DNA of 31,206 nt, from positions 1 through 31,206 of the forward strand of contig JAZRUF010000015.1 of assembly GCA_045652405.1 (NCBI GenBank), read 5' to 3'. A model generated the notes under the pieces. It saw only the letters and a list, made by a program, of their open reading frames with translations. It was not told the origin of the DNA and did no database searches. The DNA comes from JAZRUF01 sp045652405 (lineage in GTDB: Bacteria; Bacillota; Clostridia; Oscillospirales; JAAYXM01). Of the stretch, positions 1-8,126 are shown in pieces (the stretch's first letter is position 1; every line of letters begins with the position of its first letter). The position numbers were made by a program, and so were the translations under genes.

Positions 1-189
1 GTATTTGGGCTGCTGGGTGACGCCCCCACCGCGGATTTCATAGCTTACTGCCTCACCCTCGCCGCGTGCGGAGACAAGGGCTTCATCACTTACTCCCAAA
101 AGCTCCTGCGTCGGCATTTTTGGGGAAGTAGTACATCCTGCTGCAAAAAATAAAACCATGATTAAAGAAGCTAAAATTTTCTTATTCAT
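1..189 (-). CDS. Putative lipoprotein, partial (3' end outside window)
   Basis: The visible 63 codons start at the ATG at 189-187 and run off the left edge, so the C-terminus is missing. Residues 1-19 form a lipoprotein signal peptide: two Lys after Met-Asn, a hydrophobic stretch (ILASLIMVLFF) and AAGC, a somewhat loose lipobox with Cys19 as the lipidated residue. The mature part begins TTSPKMPTQELLG and is polar. It would be anchored to the outer face of the membrane. The start lies 18 nt beyond the stop of the upstream three-helix membrane protein, so the two are very likely co-transcribed. No family is recognised from the fragment, and no function is proposed. Confidence 0.7.
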   Translation of the reverse strand, partial: MNKKILASLIMVLFFAAGCTTSPKMPTQELLGVSDEALVSARGEGEAVSYEIRGGGVTQQPKY

Positions 190-207
190 AAAATCACCAT
201 GACCCTT

Positions 208-1893
208 TTAACTGCGGGTTATTTCAACCGCGCGGCGTAGCGCGCCTTCTGATTTTTCATCATATACGATATTTACTGAATCGCCAATATTAAGGATAAC
301 TGCGAGCTCGCTGTCCGCCGCGGAGATTGAGTAATATGACGCATCGTTTGCAAGGCGGATGTAGTACATTGTATTTCCGCCAATTACTGCCGAGCGTATC
401 TCGGAAATTACTCCCGAAACGGTAGTCTCTATAGGAGTAGCACTCTGAGTTATGCCGTGCTGAAGCATCAGGCGGATATATTCCTTCTCGCACTCAGCAA
501 CCGTATTTCCGGTAGCTACAATCTGGTACTGCGAAACATTAACCATAGCGTACATCTTGACAAGCTCGGCTCTGTCCTTAAGTGCCATAAAGTATGTCGG
601 CTGAGAGGAAATATTGAGAAGCAGCGGGAAGGTAGCCGCGTAACCCAGATGTTGAACAACGCCCTGTGCGGATGCCATAGCTGAGTATTCAGCCGCACCG
701 GCGCAGGAGTAATATCTGGTCTCCTTAGTGCGTTGGTTAGAGAGAATAAAGCCGACGTTTGACTGGTCACCGCCAACGGAGGTGATGCCGGTATATACCC
801 AAATATCGTCGTTTAGTGCGATGTAGTTATATCCGTCCGTTGTAACGGTTACATCTTTTTGGCCAAATATTGAGTTAAAGAATCCATTGCGGTAGGTTCC
901 GTAATAGTCGTACTGCTCGATGATGAGTGAGGCTGTGTACACACGGTCAACCCAAGTCGGGATTTCCTCGGGAGAAAAGTATTCACTCTCACCTGTGCAA
1001 GCGTTTACAAGCACCGCGCCGCTTATATCCTCACCGCCGAAAAGGCCGATTCTCTTTACTATGCGCGGGCATACCCAATACGGGTTACCGTCTTCATCCA
1101 CTTCAAATGTCGCGTTTCCGAACATATACGTCGGATAATTAAAGCGCAGGTGTCTGTCAAGGTAGCGTCCGAAAAGCTCGGTTTTCGAGTACTTTATTCC
1201 GTTTTCCAAACGAACCACGTCTACGTTCTGGGTTACCATATCAATGACTATATATGCAGGAAGACCTTTACTGCGGTTATTAAACCACTTTATAACATCA
1301 CCGTACTCCAAGCATGCAACGCGCACCGGTCGGTTATTGTAATTAATCTGAGTATAATCATCCGAGACCTCAAACTGGCTTACCATATCCGCAAGCTCGC
1401 CGAGCTTACGGTCACCCAAACGCTCTGCAGAGTCCTCATCGAGCATGGGGATTTTATCGTATGAAATCTCCGTAACCTCGCTTGCAAAATCGCCGGGTTC
1501 GACCTCAAGAAGCTTTTTATACGAATTTGCACGCAGAAGCGGCCATGAGGATACCGTGCCGACTATGCCGACCGCAACAAGCAATAGAATTATTATGCCG
1601 CTTACTTTGCACTGGCTTTTGACATATTTAAAATATTCCTTGGCTCCGCCCTGCACACTCGCCTGGAACCCTGAGGTTATGAGCGAGGTTATAATATACA
1701 CTGCGCACAGGATGCCGATAAACGTATAAAATTCCTGCGCCTGCGGATTTATTGCGGGAAGCGATACGTAGAAATAAACCGCGGCAAATATGAGCGTGAC
1801 TAAAATATTTATCAAAATCCGTGCCGCATGGCTCTTGATTGCAAATTTCTTAGGCTCCTGCGCATTGCTGTAATCAAAGCCTGTTTTGAACAT
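208..1893 (-). CDS. Uncharacterised membrane protein with three N-terminal helices and a large extracytoplasmic domain
   Basis: 561 residues. Three hydrophobic segments lie near residues 22-45, 54-77 and 97-117. The remaining ~440 residues are soluble and probably outside the membrane. They are rich in Tyr and Asn, and the last ~65 residues (from about VSGVISEIRS) have an alternating hydrophobic pattern that could be a small beta-barrel; this is an inference. I do not recognise a named family or catalytic motif. The ATG at 1893 is preceded by GAGAGGAG at a workable distance, and a promoter lies at 1933-1961. It is the first gene of an operon with the lipoprotein at 1-189. The pairing suggests an envelope complex, but the sequence does not show what it does. 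Confidence 0.85.
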   Translation of the reverse strand: MFKTGFDYSNAQEPKKFAIKSHAARILINILVTLIFAAVYFYVSLPAINPQAQEFYTFIGILCAVYIITSLITSGFQASVQGGAKEYFKYVKSQCKVSGIIILLLVAVGIVGTVSSWPLLRANSYKKLLEVEPGDFASEVTEISYDKIPMLDEDSAERLGDRKLGELADMVSQFEVSDDYTQINYNNRPVRVACLEYGDVIKWFNNRSKGLPAYIVIDMVTQNVDVVRLENGIKYSKTELFGRYLDRHLRFNYPTYMFGNATFEVDEDGNPYWVCPRIVKRIGLFGGEDISGAVLVNACTGESEYFSPEEIPTWVDRVYTASLIIEQYDYYGTYRNGFFNSIFGQKDVTVTTDGYNYIALNDDIWVYTGITSVGGDQSNVGFILSNQRTKETRYYSCAGAAEYSAMASAQGVVQHLGYAATFPLLLNISSQPTYFMALKDRAELVKMYAMVNVSQYQIVATGNTVAECEKEYIRLMLQHGITQSATPIETTVSGVISEIRSAVIGGNTMYYIRLANDASYYSISAADSELAVILNIGDSVNIVYDEKSEGALRRAVEITRS

Positions 1894-1932
1894 TCTGTCA
1901 TTCTCCTCTCGTTTGTCTGTTCCTTGAGATTA

Positions 1933-1961
1933 TTATACATTCCTTTTTCAAAAACTACAAC
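1933..1961 (-). promoter_or_regulatory. Sigma-A-type promoter of the membrane protein/lipoprotein operon
   Basis: On the minus strand, TTGTAG (1961-1956), a 17-nt spacer and TATAAT (1938-1933). The -35 matches only three consensus bases, the -10 is perfect. Transcription would start near 1926, about 33 nt before the ATG. No convincing promoter was found for the divergent fruK operon in the same 174-nt gap; a TTGACG at 2007 has no -10 at the right distance. Confidence 0.55.
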
Positions 1962-2067
1962 AACTGTTTTTTTATTTTCAAATTATGTCCGTTTTAAAAA
2001 TAATTATTGACGTTTTGGGATTTTAATGTCATCCTTAAATAAGAAGATGCATACGGAGGTATATAAA

Positions 2068-2964
2068 ATGATTTATACGGTTACGCTCAATCCGTCCCTT
2101 GACTATACTGTGTGGACGAGAAATTTTTCCGCGGGAAGGATAAATCGCACAGAGGAGGAGAAAATATATCCGGGTGGAAAAGGAATAAATGTATCGGTGG
2201 TTCTTAAAAATTTAGGCTTTGACAGCTTAGCACTGGGTTTTTGTGCGGGATTTACAGGTGCTGAGATAAAAAGGCTTTTGTCAGAGCTTGGCTGCATGGA
2301 AGATTTTATCGACATACCGGGCGGCACCTCACGCATAAATGTAAAGCTTAAATCCGATACCGAAACCGAAATAAACGCGCGAGGACCACAAATTACGCAG
2401 AGTGGTGTTGATGCGCTTTTTTCAAAAATTGAAAAGATTTCCGACGGTGATGTTTTAATTCTTGCCGGAAGTATTCCCGCAGGACTTCCTGAGGATTTGT
2501 ACATGCTTATTCTGGAGCGCCTTCGCACAAAAAATGTGCGCACGGTTGTAGATGCATCGGGCGAGCTTCTTTTAAGGGCGCTTAAATACCGCCCATTTCT
2601 CATAAAGCCGAATCTCGATGAGTTGCGCGAGGTGTGTGGGCGCAACCTCACTTCAAAGGAAGAGATAGTTTCTGCGGCAAAAGAGCTTCAAATGCGCGGA
2701 GCAGAGAACGTACTCGTCTCCTTAGCCGGTGACGGTGCAATCCTCGTATGTGAAAACGGCGAGGTACTAAGCGCACTGCCGCCCTCGGGGAAGGTTATAA
2801 ACTCAGTCGGTGCCGGCGATTCAATGGTCGCAGGCTTTATCGCAGGCTTTTTAAGATGCGGAAGCTATTCCGAGGCTTTTAAACTCGCGCTCTGCGCGGG
2901 AAGTGCTTCGGCATTTAATGAATGGCTTGCCACAAAAGAGGATATACTTAGGTTACTTGAATAA
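2068..2964 (+). CDS. fruK: 1-phosphofructokinase family hexose kinase (PfkB family)
   Basis: 298 residues starting MIYTVTLNPSLDYTV, the usual N-terminus of the FruK/LacC subgroup. The frame is open upstream to 2026, but the ATG at 2068 has GGAGGT at 2055-2060 seven nt ahead and matches the family start. Visible motifs are GGKGINVS (about residues 37-44, sugar-binding glycines) and VGAGDS (247-252) with the catalytic Asp251 and the anion hole. The family phosphorylates fructose 1-phosphate to fructose 1,6-bisphosphate with ATP in the cytosol; tagatose-6-phosphate kinase (LacC) is the main alternative. Location 17 nt before HPr and enzyme I genes favours fructose 1-phosphate. Unusually, no fructose enzyme II gene follows. 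Confidence 0.9.
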   Translation: MIYTVTLNPSLDYTVWTRNFSAGRINRTEEEKIYPGGKGINVSVVLKNLGFDSLALGFCAGFTGAEIKRLLSELGCMEDFIDIPGGTSRINVKLKSDTETEINARGPQITQSGVDALFSKIEKISDGDVLILAGSIPAGLPEDLYMLILERLRTKNVRTVVDASGELLLRALKYRPFLIKPNLDELREVCGRNLTSKEEIVSAAKELQMRGAENVLVSLAGDGAILVCENGEVLSALPPSGKVINSVGAGDSMVAGFIAGFLRCGSYSEAFKLALCAGSASAFNEWLATKEDILRLLE

Positions 2965-2981
2965 AAAAGGAGAATTATCTG

Positions 2982-3239
2982 ATGAAAACATTCGAATACA
3001 CCATAAGCGATCCGGATGGGATTCACGCTCGCCCTGCGGGTCTTCTGGTCAAGGAAGCTTCAAAATACAAAAGCACAATCACCGTATCAAAAGACGGAAC
3101 CAGTGCCGACTTAAAGAGAATTTTCTCGGTTATGTCCTTAGGCGTAAAGTCGGGTGATACGGTGACGGTAGAAGTAACCGGACCTGACGAGAACCCCGCC
3201 GTTGAGGCCATCAAAGCTCTGTTCTCGGAGAATTTATAG
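2982..3239 (+). CDS. ptsH: Phosphocarrier protein HPr, lacking Ser46
   Basis: 85 residues, the normal HPr size. The active site GIHARPAG is intact, with His15 as the residue phosphorylated by enzyme I and Arg17 beside it. The segment that in Bacillus subtilis reads LKSIMGVMSLG here reads LKRIFSVMSLG, so position 46 is Arg instead of the Ser phosphorylated by HPr kinase. Phosphotransfer should work, but regulation by P-Ser-HPr with CcpA should not act through this copy. AAAGGAG precedes the ATG. The gene lies 17 nt after fruK and 26 nt before ptsI and is clearly in one operon. A nearby Ser49 (in IFSVMSLG) is three residues away from the regulatory position; whether it could substitute is unknown. 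Confidence 0.95.
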   Translation: MKTFEYTISDPDGIHARPAGLLVKEASKYKSTITVSKDGTSADLKRIFSVMSLGVKSGDTVTVEVTGPDENPAVEAIKALFSENL

Positions 3240-3265
3240 GCGAGGGAAAAAGGGGGTTAACCTTA

Positions 3266-4897
3266 ATGATAACTCTTCGCGGTAAAGGTGTATTCGGAGG
3301 AATTGCAATAGGTACACTGCGCTTTTATAACCGACGTAAAGTGAAGATAAAGCGCATGCGTATAGAGGATACAGAAGCTGAAATTGCGCGCTTTGAAGAT
3401 GCAAAAGAACGCGCAGAGGATAGCCTTAAGGCGCTGTATGAAAAGGCACTCCACGAGGTGGGTCAGGCGAATGCGGCGATTTTTGAAATACATCAGATGA
3501 TGTTAAATGATGAGGATTTCTGCGATGCCATAAGGCATGTAATATCATCCCAGCAGGTAAATGCCGAGTACGCGGTAGGTGTTGCGGCTGACAGATTTTC
3601 CGAGATGTTCTCTGCAATGGAGGACTCCTATATGCGCGCACGCGCGGCGGATGTCCGCGATGTTTCCGAGCGGCTTTTAAACGTCCTGCAGGGGATAGTG
3701 CATGAGGATATTGCAAGCGAGGACCCAATGATAATAGCGGCTGATGACCTGGTCCCGAGTGAGACCGTTCAGCTTGATAAAAACAAGGTACTTGCGTTTG
3801 TAACCCGAAAAGGGTCGGCCAATTCCCACACTGCAATCCTTGCTCGAACCATGAATATCCCGGCGATAGTGAGCATGGGAGACGCACTTGAAGACTCCTT
3901 TGACGGCAAATTCGCTATAGTTGACGGTTTTACCGGTACTCTCTACCTTGAGCCGGACGAGAAGACACTCTCAGACATGACGGCGCGCCGCGCGGCAGAG
4001 CTTGAGAAGGCAGAGCTTTTAAAATCGCTTAAAGGGCTTGACAATGTAACCCTTGACGGCACTAAAATAGAGGTTTTTACCAATATCGGAAACCCATCTG
4101 ATTTAGGGGCTGTTCTTGAAAATGATGCTGGTGGAATAGGGCTTCTCCGAAGCGAGTTTTTGTATCTTGAGGCAGACGACTACCCTGACGAAGAAACCCA
4201 GTTTATCGCGTATAAAACCGTGCTTGAAACCATGGCGGGGAAAAAAGCTGTTATACGCACGCTTGACATCGGTGCAGACAAGCAAGCGGATTATTTCAAT
4301 CTCCCTTATGAAGAAAATCCCGCGCTGGGGTTTCGCGCAATACGCATATGCCTTGAGCGCAGAGAAATATTTAAAACCCAGCTTCGCGCACTTTATCGCG
4401 CGTCATCTTTTGGCAGACTTGCGATAATGTTTCCAATGATAACCTCAGTCGAAGAGGTTTTGGAGATAAAACGCATTATATCCGAGGTAAAGGCAGAGCT
4501 TGACCGTGAAAAAATAAAATATTCACCGAATGTTGAAATTGGTGTGATGATAGAAACGCCTGCTGCGGCTGTGATTTCCGATTTAATAGCTAAGGAAGTG
4601 GATTTCTTTAGCGTGGGTACAAACGATTTAAGCCAATATACAATGGCGATAGACCGCCAGAACCAACAGCTTGAGGAATTTTTCAATCCGCATCATCCCG
4701 CGGTATTGCGTCTTATAGAGTTTGCAGCTCTCAAAGCTCATGAAAACGGGATATGGATAGGCATATGCGGCGAGCTTGCCGCAGACCTTGAGCTAACCGA
4801 ATGGTTCTTAAAAATCGGTGTGGACGAGCTTTCGGTTTCCCCAGGATATGTACTCGCGCTCCGTAAACGAATACGTGAAATTAATTTAAAAGAATAA
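3266..4897 (+). CDS. ptsI: Phosphoenolpyruvate-protein phosphotransferase (PTS enzyme I)
   Basis: 543 residues, slightly shorter than the usual ~570. Cytosolic enzyme that moves phosphate from phosphoenolpyruvate to HPr. The swivelling phosphohistidine domain contains GSANSHTAILAR with the active His188. The C-terminal PEP-binding barrel carries GGIGLLRSEFLY, a GTNDLSQY segment and GICGELA near the C-terminus with the catalytic Cys. The ATG at 3266 follows a GGGGG-rich ribosome binding site. It is the last gene of fruK-ptsH-ptsI and its stop codon lies inside the terminator stem at 4891-4919. The family assignment is firm; which enzyme II it serves cannot be seen here. Confidence 0.96.
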   Translation: MITLRGKGVFGGIAIGTLRFYNRRKVKIKRMRIEDTEAEIARFEDAKERAEDSLKALYEKALHEVGQANAAIFEIHQMMLNDEDFCDAIRHVISSQQVNAEYAVGVAADRFSEMFSAMEDSYMRARAADVRDVSERLLNVLQGIVHEDIASEDPMIIAADDLVPSETVQLDKNKVLAFVTRKGSANSHTAILARTMNIPAIVSMGDALEDSFDGKFAIVDGFTGTLYLEPDEKTLSDMTARRAAELEKAELLKSLKGLDNVTLDGTKIEVFTNIGNPSDLGAVLENDAGGIGLLRSEFLYLEADDYPDEETQFIAYKTVLETMAGKKAVIRTLDIGADKQADYFNLPYEENPALGFRAIRICLERREIFKTQLRALYRASSFGRLAIMFPMITSVEEVLEIKRIISEVKAELDREKIKYSPNVEIGVMIETPAAAVISDLIAKEVDFFSVGTNDLSQYTMAIDRQNQQLEEFFNPHHPAVLRLIEFAALKAHENGIWIGICGELAADLELTEWFLKIGVDELSVSPGYVLALRKRIREINLKE

Positions 4898-4919
4898 GCC
4901 TTCGTGCTTATTCTTTTTT
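4891..4919 (+). terminator. Rho-independent terminator of fruK-ptsH-ptsI
   Basis: Perfect 9-bp stem AGAATAAGC / GCTTATTCT with loop CTTCGT, followed by a T run (4914-4919). The ptsI stop codon TAA is within the left arm. Confidence 0.85.
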
Positions 4920-4922
4920 GTA

Positions 4923-4951
4923 TGTACAAATGCGGCAAAATCCTGTATAAT
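4923..4951 (+). promoter_or_regulatory. Sigma-A-type promoter of the DUF1015-nitrilase operon
   Basis: TGTACA (4923-4928), a 17-nt spacer and a perfect TATAAT (4946-4951). It lies just after the ptsI terminator and about 35 nt before the next ATG. Confidence 0.6.
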
Positions 4952-4986
4952 AACAAGTAATATGAAAATTATTATTCGGAGGATTA

Positions 4987-6267
4987 ATGGAAATGTCAAA
5001 TATTGGGTTTTCAGCAGGTGAAATTTATTTGCCTGATGCAAAAAACGATTTAAGTAAATGGAGCGTAGTCGCTTGCGACCAGTTTACCTCGCAGCCTGAG
5101 TACTGGGAGGAGGTTTCCGATTACGTAGGAGACGCGCCTTCAACTCTTAAAATTACCCTGCCTGAGATTTATCTTGAGCAGGACGGCGTGGACGGCCGCA
5201 TAAAAGAAATAAACGCTAATATGGATACATATCTCAAAGACGGAGTTTTAAAAAGCGCAGGAAGCAAGTATATTTATGTTGAGCGTACCCAGCGTGACGG
5301 TGTATGTCGCCGCGGACTCATGGGCGTGGTTGACCTTGAGGAGTATAACTACCTGCCGGGTTCAAAATCCCTCATCCGCGCGACCGAGGGCACGGTGCTT
5401 GAGCGCATCCCGCCGCGCGTGCGTGTGCGCGAGCATGCGTCCTTAGAGCTTCCGCATATCATGCTTTTGATAGATGACCCGGAAAAGACCGTCATTGAAC
5501 CGCTTGCAGAGGGTGCAGACTTCATGGATGTTGCATACGACTTCTCGCTCATGCAGTCAAGCGGCAGTATAAAGGGCTATTTTGTAAGTGATGATAAGGC
5601 AGAAGCTATAGGCAATGCGCTTGAAAAATTGGCAGACCCGGAGGTATGTCAAGCAAAGTACGGCGTTTCTGACAAGGGCGTGCTCCTCTTTGCAGTAGGT
5701 GACGGAAACCATTCACTTGCAACCGCAAAGGAGTGCTATGAGCGTTTAAAGAAGACTTTGACCGCCGAGGAAGCCGCGGTGCATCCGGCACGCTATGCAC
5801 TCGTCGAGGTAGTAAATGTTCATGATACGGCTCTGCAGTTTGAGCCTATTCACCGCGTGGTATTTGATATTGATGCGGATAACCTTCTCTCCGCACTCTC
5901 AAGCTTCTATGAAGTATCCGAAACACCGTGCGAGGGTGCACAGTCTTTTGAATACTGCTGCGCAAAATCCATCGGAACGCTGTGGATTAAAAATCCGCGC
6001 TCCAACTTAGCTGTAGGAACTCTTCAGATATTCCTCGACGATTATCTTAAGAAAAACGGTGGCCGTATAGACTATATCCACGGTGACGATGTAGTAAATG
6101 AGCTTGGAACACAGGTGGGGAATATGGGATTCCTGCTCCCACCGATGGCTAAGGAAGATTTGTTTAAAACTGTACTTATCGACGGCGCACTTCCGCGCAA
6201 GACCTTCTCCATGGGCCATGCGTGGGATAAGCGCTTCTACCTTGAAACACGCAGAATAACAAAATAA
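4987..6267 (+). CDS. DUF1015 family protein
   Basis: 426 residues, full length for the DUF1015 family of soluble bacterial proteins of unknown function. The signature GDGNHSLATA is at 238-247. The N-terminal part holds YLPDAKNDLSKWSVVACDQFTSQPEYW, where the family has its conserved start. In other Clostridia members are often found beside serine-biosynthesis genes, but that context is absent here. The ATG at 4987 is preceded by CGGAGGAT. The gene is followed after 19 nt by a nitrilase-family gene, so the two probably form an operon. No catalytic activity can be assigned from the sequence. Confidence 0.88.
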   Translation: MEMSNIGFSAGEIYLPDAKNDLSKWSVVACDQFTSQPEYWEEVSDYVGDAPSTLKITLPEIYLEQDGVDGRIKEINANMDTYLKDGVLKSAGSKYIYVERTQRDGVCRRGLMGVVDLEEYNYLPGSKSLIRATEGTVLERIPPRVRVREHASLELPHIMLLIDDPEKTVIEPLAEGADFMDVAYDFSLMQSSGSIKGYFVSDDKAEAIGNALEKLADPEVCQAKYGVSDKGVLLFAVGDGNHSLATAKECYERLKKTLTAEEAAVHPARYALVEVVNVHDTALQFEPIHRVVFDIDADNLLSALSSFYEVSETPCEGAQSFEYCCAKSIGTLWIKNPRSNLAVGTLQIFLDDYLKKNGGRIDYIHGDDVVNELGTQVGNMGFLLPPMAKEDLFKTVLIDGALPRKTFSMGHAWDKRFYLETRRITK

Positions 6268-6286
6268 ATCTGCAAGAGGTGATTTT

Positions 6287-7108
6287 GTGAAGGTCGGCAT
6301 AATCCAAATGCCGGTTTCGGCAGACAAAGAAGAAAACCTCAAATATGCGCGCCGAGAGATATTGAAAGCTAAAAAGCTTGGAGCTCAGGTTGTGGTCCTG
6401 CCCGAGATGTTTTCCTCACCATACGAAAACCGCGCATTTATAGAATATGCGGAATGCGAGGGCGGAAGAATTTATTCTGAGATGCGCGATGCAGCGCGGG
6501 ATGCGGGGGTATACCTTGTAGCCGGAAGCTTTCCCGAGCGCTCAGGGGATAGAATTTATAACAGCTCGTATGTTTTTTCGCCCGAGTGCGAGCGGCATAT
6601 CGCCCATTTTCGGAAAATGCATTTGTTTGATATTGATGTAAAAGGCGGGCAGAGTTTTCGCGAATCGGATACGCTTTCTGCCGGGGATTCTATCGCGGTG
6701 TTTGATACACCTTGGGGCAGATGCGGGGTGTGCATATGCTTTGACATACGCTTTCCCGAGCTTGCGCGGCTTTATGCGCTCGCCGGAGTAAAAGTCCTGT
6801 TTGTTCCCGCCGCGTTTAATATGACGACCGGACCCGCACACTGGGAGCTTACCATGCGCGCACGCGCGCTCGATAATCAGTTATACGTTGTAGCCTGCGC
6901 ACCTGCGCGGGATACCAATGCATCATACGTATCATATGCAAATTCACTGGTTACATCTGCATGGGGCGACGTAAAATATCGCGCAGGCGAGGGAAGTCAA
7001 ACCCTTATATGCGATTTGAATATCCAGGAGATAGAGAAAATCCGCGCAGAGCTTCCGCTTCTCTCTGCACGGCGATGCGATTTATATAACCTTGAATTAA
7101 AAGAGTAA
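6287..7108 (+). CDS. Carbon-nitrogen hydrolase (nitrilase superfamily, omega-amidase-like)
   Basis: 273 residues starting at a GTG at 6287, with AAGAGGT six nt ahead. The catalytic triad of the superfamily is visible: Glu40 (VVLPEMF), Lys110 (FRKMHLFD) and Cys151 (ICFDIRFPE). The compact size and the sequence around the triad resemble Nit2/omega-amidase and YafV-type enzymes, which hydrolyse 2-oxoglutaramate or related omega-amides; that substrate is an inference. The protein should be cytosolic. It is the second gene of a pair with the DUF1015 gene and ends at a strong shared terminator. Confidence 0.88.
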   Translation: MKVGIIQMPVSADKEENLKYARREILKAKKLGAQVVVLPEMFSSPYENRAFIEYAECEGGRIYSEMRDAARDAGVYLVAGSFPERSGDRIYNSSYVFSPECERHIAHFRKMHLFDIDVKGGQSFRESDTLSAGDSIAVFDTPWGRCGVCICFDIRFPELARLYALAGVKVLFVPAAFNMTTGPAHWELTMRARALDNQLYVVACAPARDTNASYVSYANSLVTSAWGDVKYRAGEGSQTLICDLNIQEIEKIRAELPLLSARRCDLYNLELKE

Positions 7109-7144
7109 AAAAATATCAGGTACGAAAAGTACCTGATATTTTTT
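7108..7144. terminator. Bidirectional terminator between nitrilase and ywlG genes
   Basis: Perfect 16-bp stem with a 5-nt loop GAAAA: left arm 7108-7123, right arm 7129-7144. The outer six pairs are A-T, so a T run follows the GC-rich core (TATCAGGTAC) on both strands. It serves the two convergent genes. Confidence 0.92.
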
Positions 7145-7146
7145 AT

Positions 7147-7698
7147 TTACTTTAAGCTATCGCAGTAATGCGCGCGTTCGCCGCCAATGAACTTCGGGCG
7201 CGTGCGTGCGCATGTGATAGGCGCTTCGCCTATATTTTTAACGCTCAGGCGCACGGGTACAGCCACCTTTTTAAGGTGCATTCCGATAAGAGTTGCGCCT
7301 ATATCAAGCCCTGCATCTGCGCGGATTTCTTCAACCGCAACCGCGTCTTTAAATCTTGCGTATGCAGTAGTCGCAAATGAGCCGCCTGCCTTGGGCTGGG
7401 GCACTACGTTTACCGGCTCTAAAAACTTATTTTCCGCGAGGGCGCGCTCAATTATAATTGCACGGTTTAAATGCTCGCAGCACTGGGCTGCCAAATAAAT
7501 GCCTCTTGAATTGAGCTCGGGATAAATCGCCTCAAATACTGCCTGCGCGGTTTCAAGGCTTGAGTCTGAGCCAATTCTGCGTCCGCACACCTCACTTGAT
7601 GAGCAGCCTATAACGCATACATCGCCCTCCTTAAGCCCTGCCACATCTATAAGCTCAAGAATAGCGGTCTTTGCCTGCTTTGTAATTTCTTCATACAT
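7147..7698 (-). CDS. ywlG: YwlG/UPF0340 family protein (TIGR01440)
   Basis: 183 residues, the normal length for the UPF0340 family found across Firmicutes. Recognisable stretches are VIGCSSSEVCGRRIGS near residues 28-43, LAAQCCEHLNRA near 69-80 and VPQPKAGGSFATTAY near 97-111. The family is a soluble protein of unknown biochemical role. It has its own promoter at 7732-7760 and stands alone between a bidirectional terminator and spoIIID, which is divergent from it. The assignment to the family is sure, the function is not. Confidence 0.92.
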   Translation of the reverse strand: MYEEITKQAKTAILELIDVAGLKEGDVCVIGCSSSEVCGRRIGSDSSLETAQAVFEAIYPELNSRGIYLAAQCCEHLNRAIIIERALAENKFLEPVNVVPQPKAGGSFATTAYARFKDAVAVEEIRADAGLDIGATLIGMHLKKVAVPVRLSVKNIGEAPITCARTRPKFIGGERAHYCDSLK

Positions 7699-7731
7699 TC
7701 TATATTCATCGCCTTTCTGATTGCTATGTTA

Positions 7732-7760
7732 AGCATACCACTTTTTATTGTGTTTTTCAA
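7732..7760 (-). promoter_or_regulatory. Extended -10 sigma-A promoter of ywlG
   Basis: On the minus strand, TTGAAA (7760-7755), a 17-nt spacer ending in TGG, and TATGCT (7737-7732). The TGN extension and optimal spacing make it a good candidate. Confidence 0.65.
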
Positions 7761-7874
7761 GTATAAAACACCAAACACCGGTTATTAACAGAACACTGCA
7801 AAATAAAATGGTCTACTCCTTGCGCTTTTTTCATAGACTGAAAATGTCAGACCAGCAAAGAGGGGGCTATCCGA

Positions 7875-8126
7875 TTGGCGAATACATATATAGAGGAAAG
7901 GGCAGTTGAACTTGCCAGGTATGTGATTGAGAATAAAAGTACGGTCAGAGAAGCCGCAAAGAAGTTTTACATATCAAAGTCTACCGTACATAAGGATATA
8001 GTGGAGAGACTGCAGACGTTTGACAGAAGCTTGTATCTTGATGTCAAGCGCGTGCTGGATGAGAATAAAGCGCAAAGGCATTTGCGCGGAGGAATGGCGA
8101 CACGTAAAAAATACCGCGGTGAATAG
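7875..8126 (+). CDS. spoIIID: Sporulation transcriptional regulator SpoIIID
   Basis: 83 residues from a TTG start at 7875, with AGAGGGGG just upstream at 7859-7865. The helix-turn-helix spans roughly residues 20-45 (STVREAAKKFYISKSTVHKDI), and the basic C-terminal end (RGGMATRKKYRG) is the second DNA-binding element typical of the family. SpoIIID is the mother-cell regulator that acts after sigma-E and before sigma-K during endospore formation. The gene is monocistronic here. A CATAGACT at 7832-7839 resembles a sigma-E -10, but no matching -35 was found. Presence of this gene is strong evidence for an endospore-forming host. Confidence 0.95.
   Translation: MANTYIEERAVELARYVIENKSTVREAAKKFYISKSTVHKDIVERLQTFDRSLYLDVKRVLDENKAQRHLRGGMATRKKYRGE

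Noticed and set aside
2007..2040. Promoter of fruK from TTGACG at 2007
   Set aside because: No -10-like hexamer occurs 16-18 nt downstream; TTAAAT is 22 nt away.
3426..3887. Antisense open frame of 153 residues within ptsI
   Set aside because: It lies fully within a conserved gene; its translation is rich in Pro, Arg and His with no family resemblance, as expected for a shadow frame.
7811..7839. Sigma-E promoter of spoIIID
   Set aside because: CATAGACT at 7832-7839 matches the -10 pattern well, but 13-15 nt upstream there is no sequence resembling the -35.
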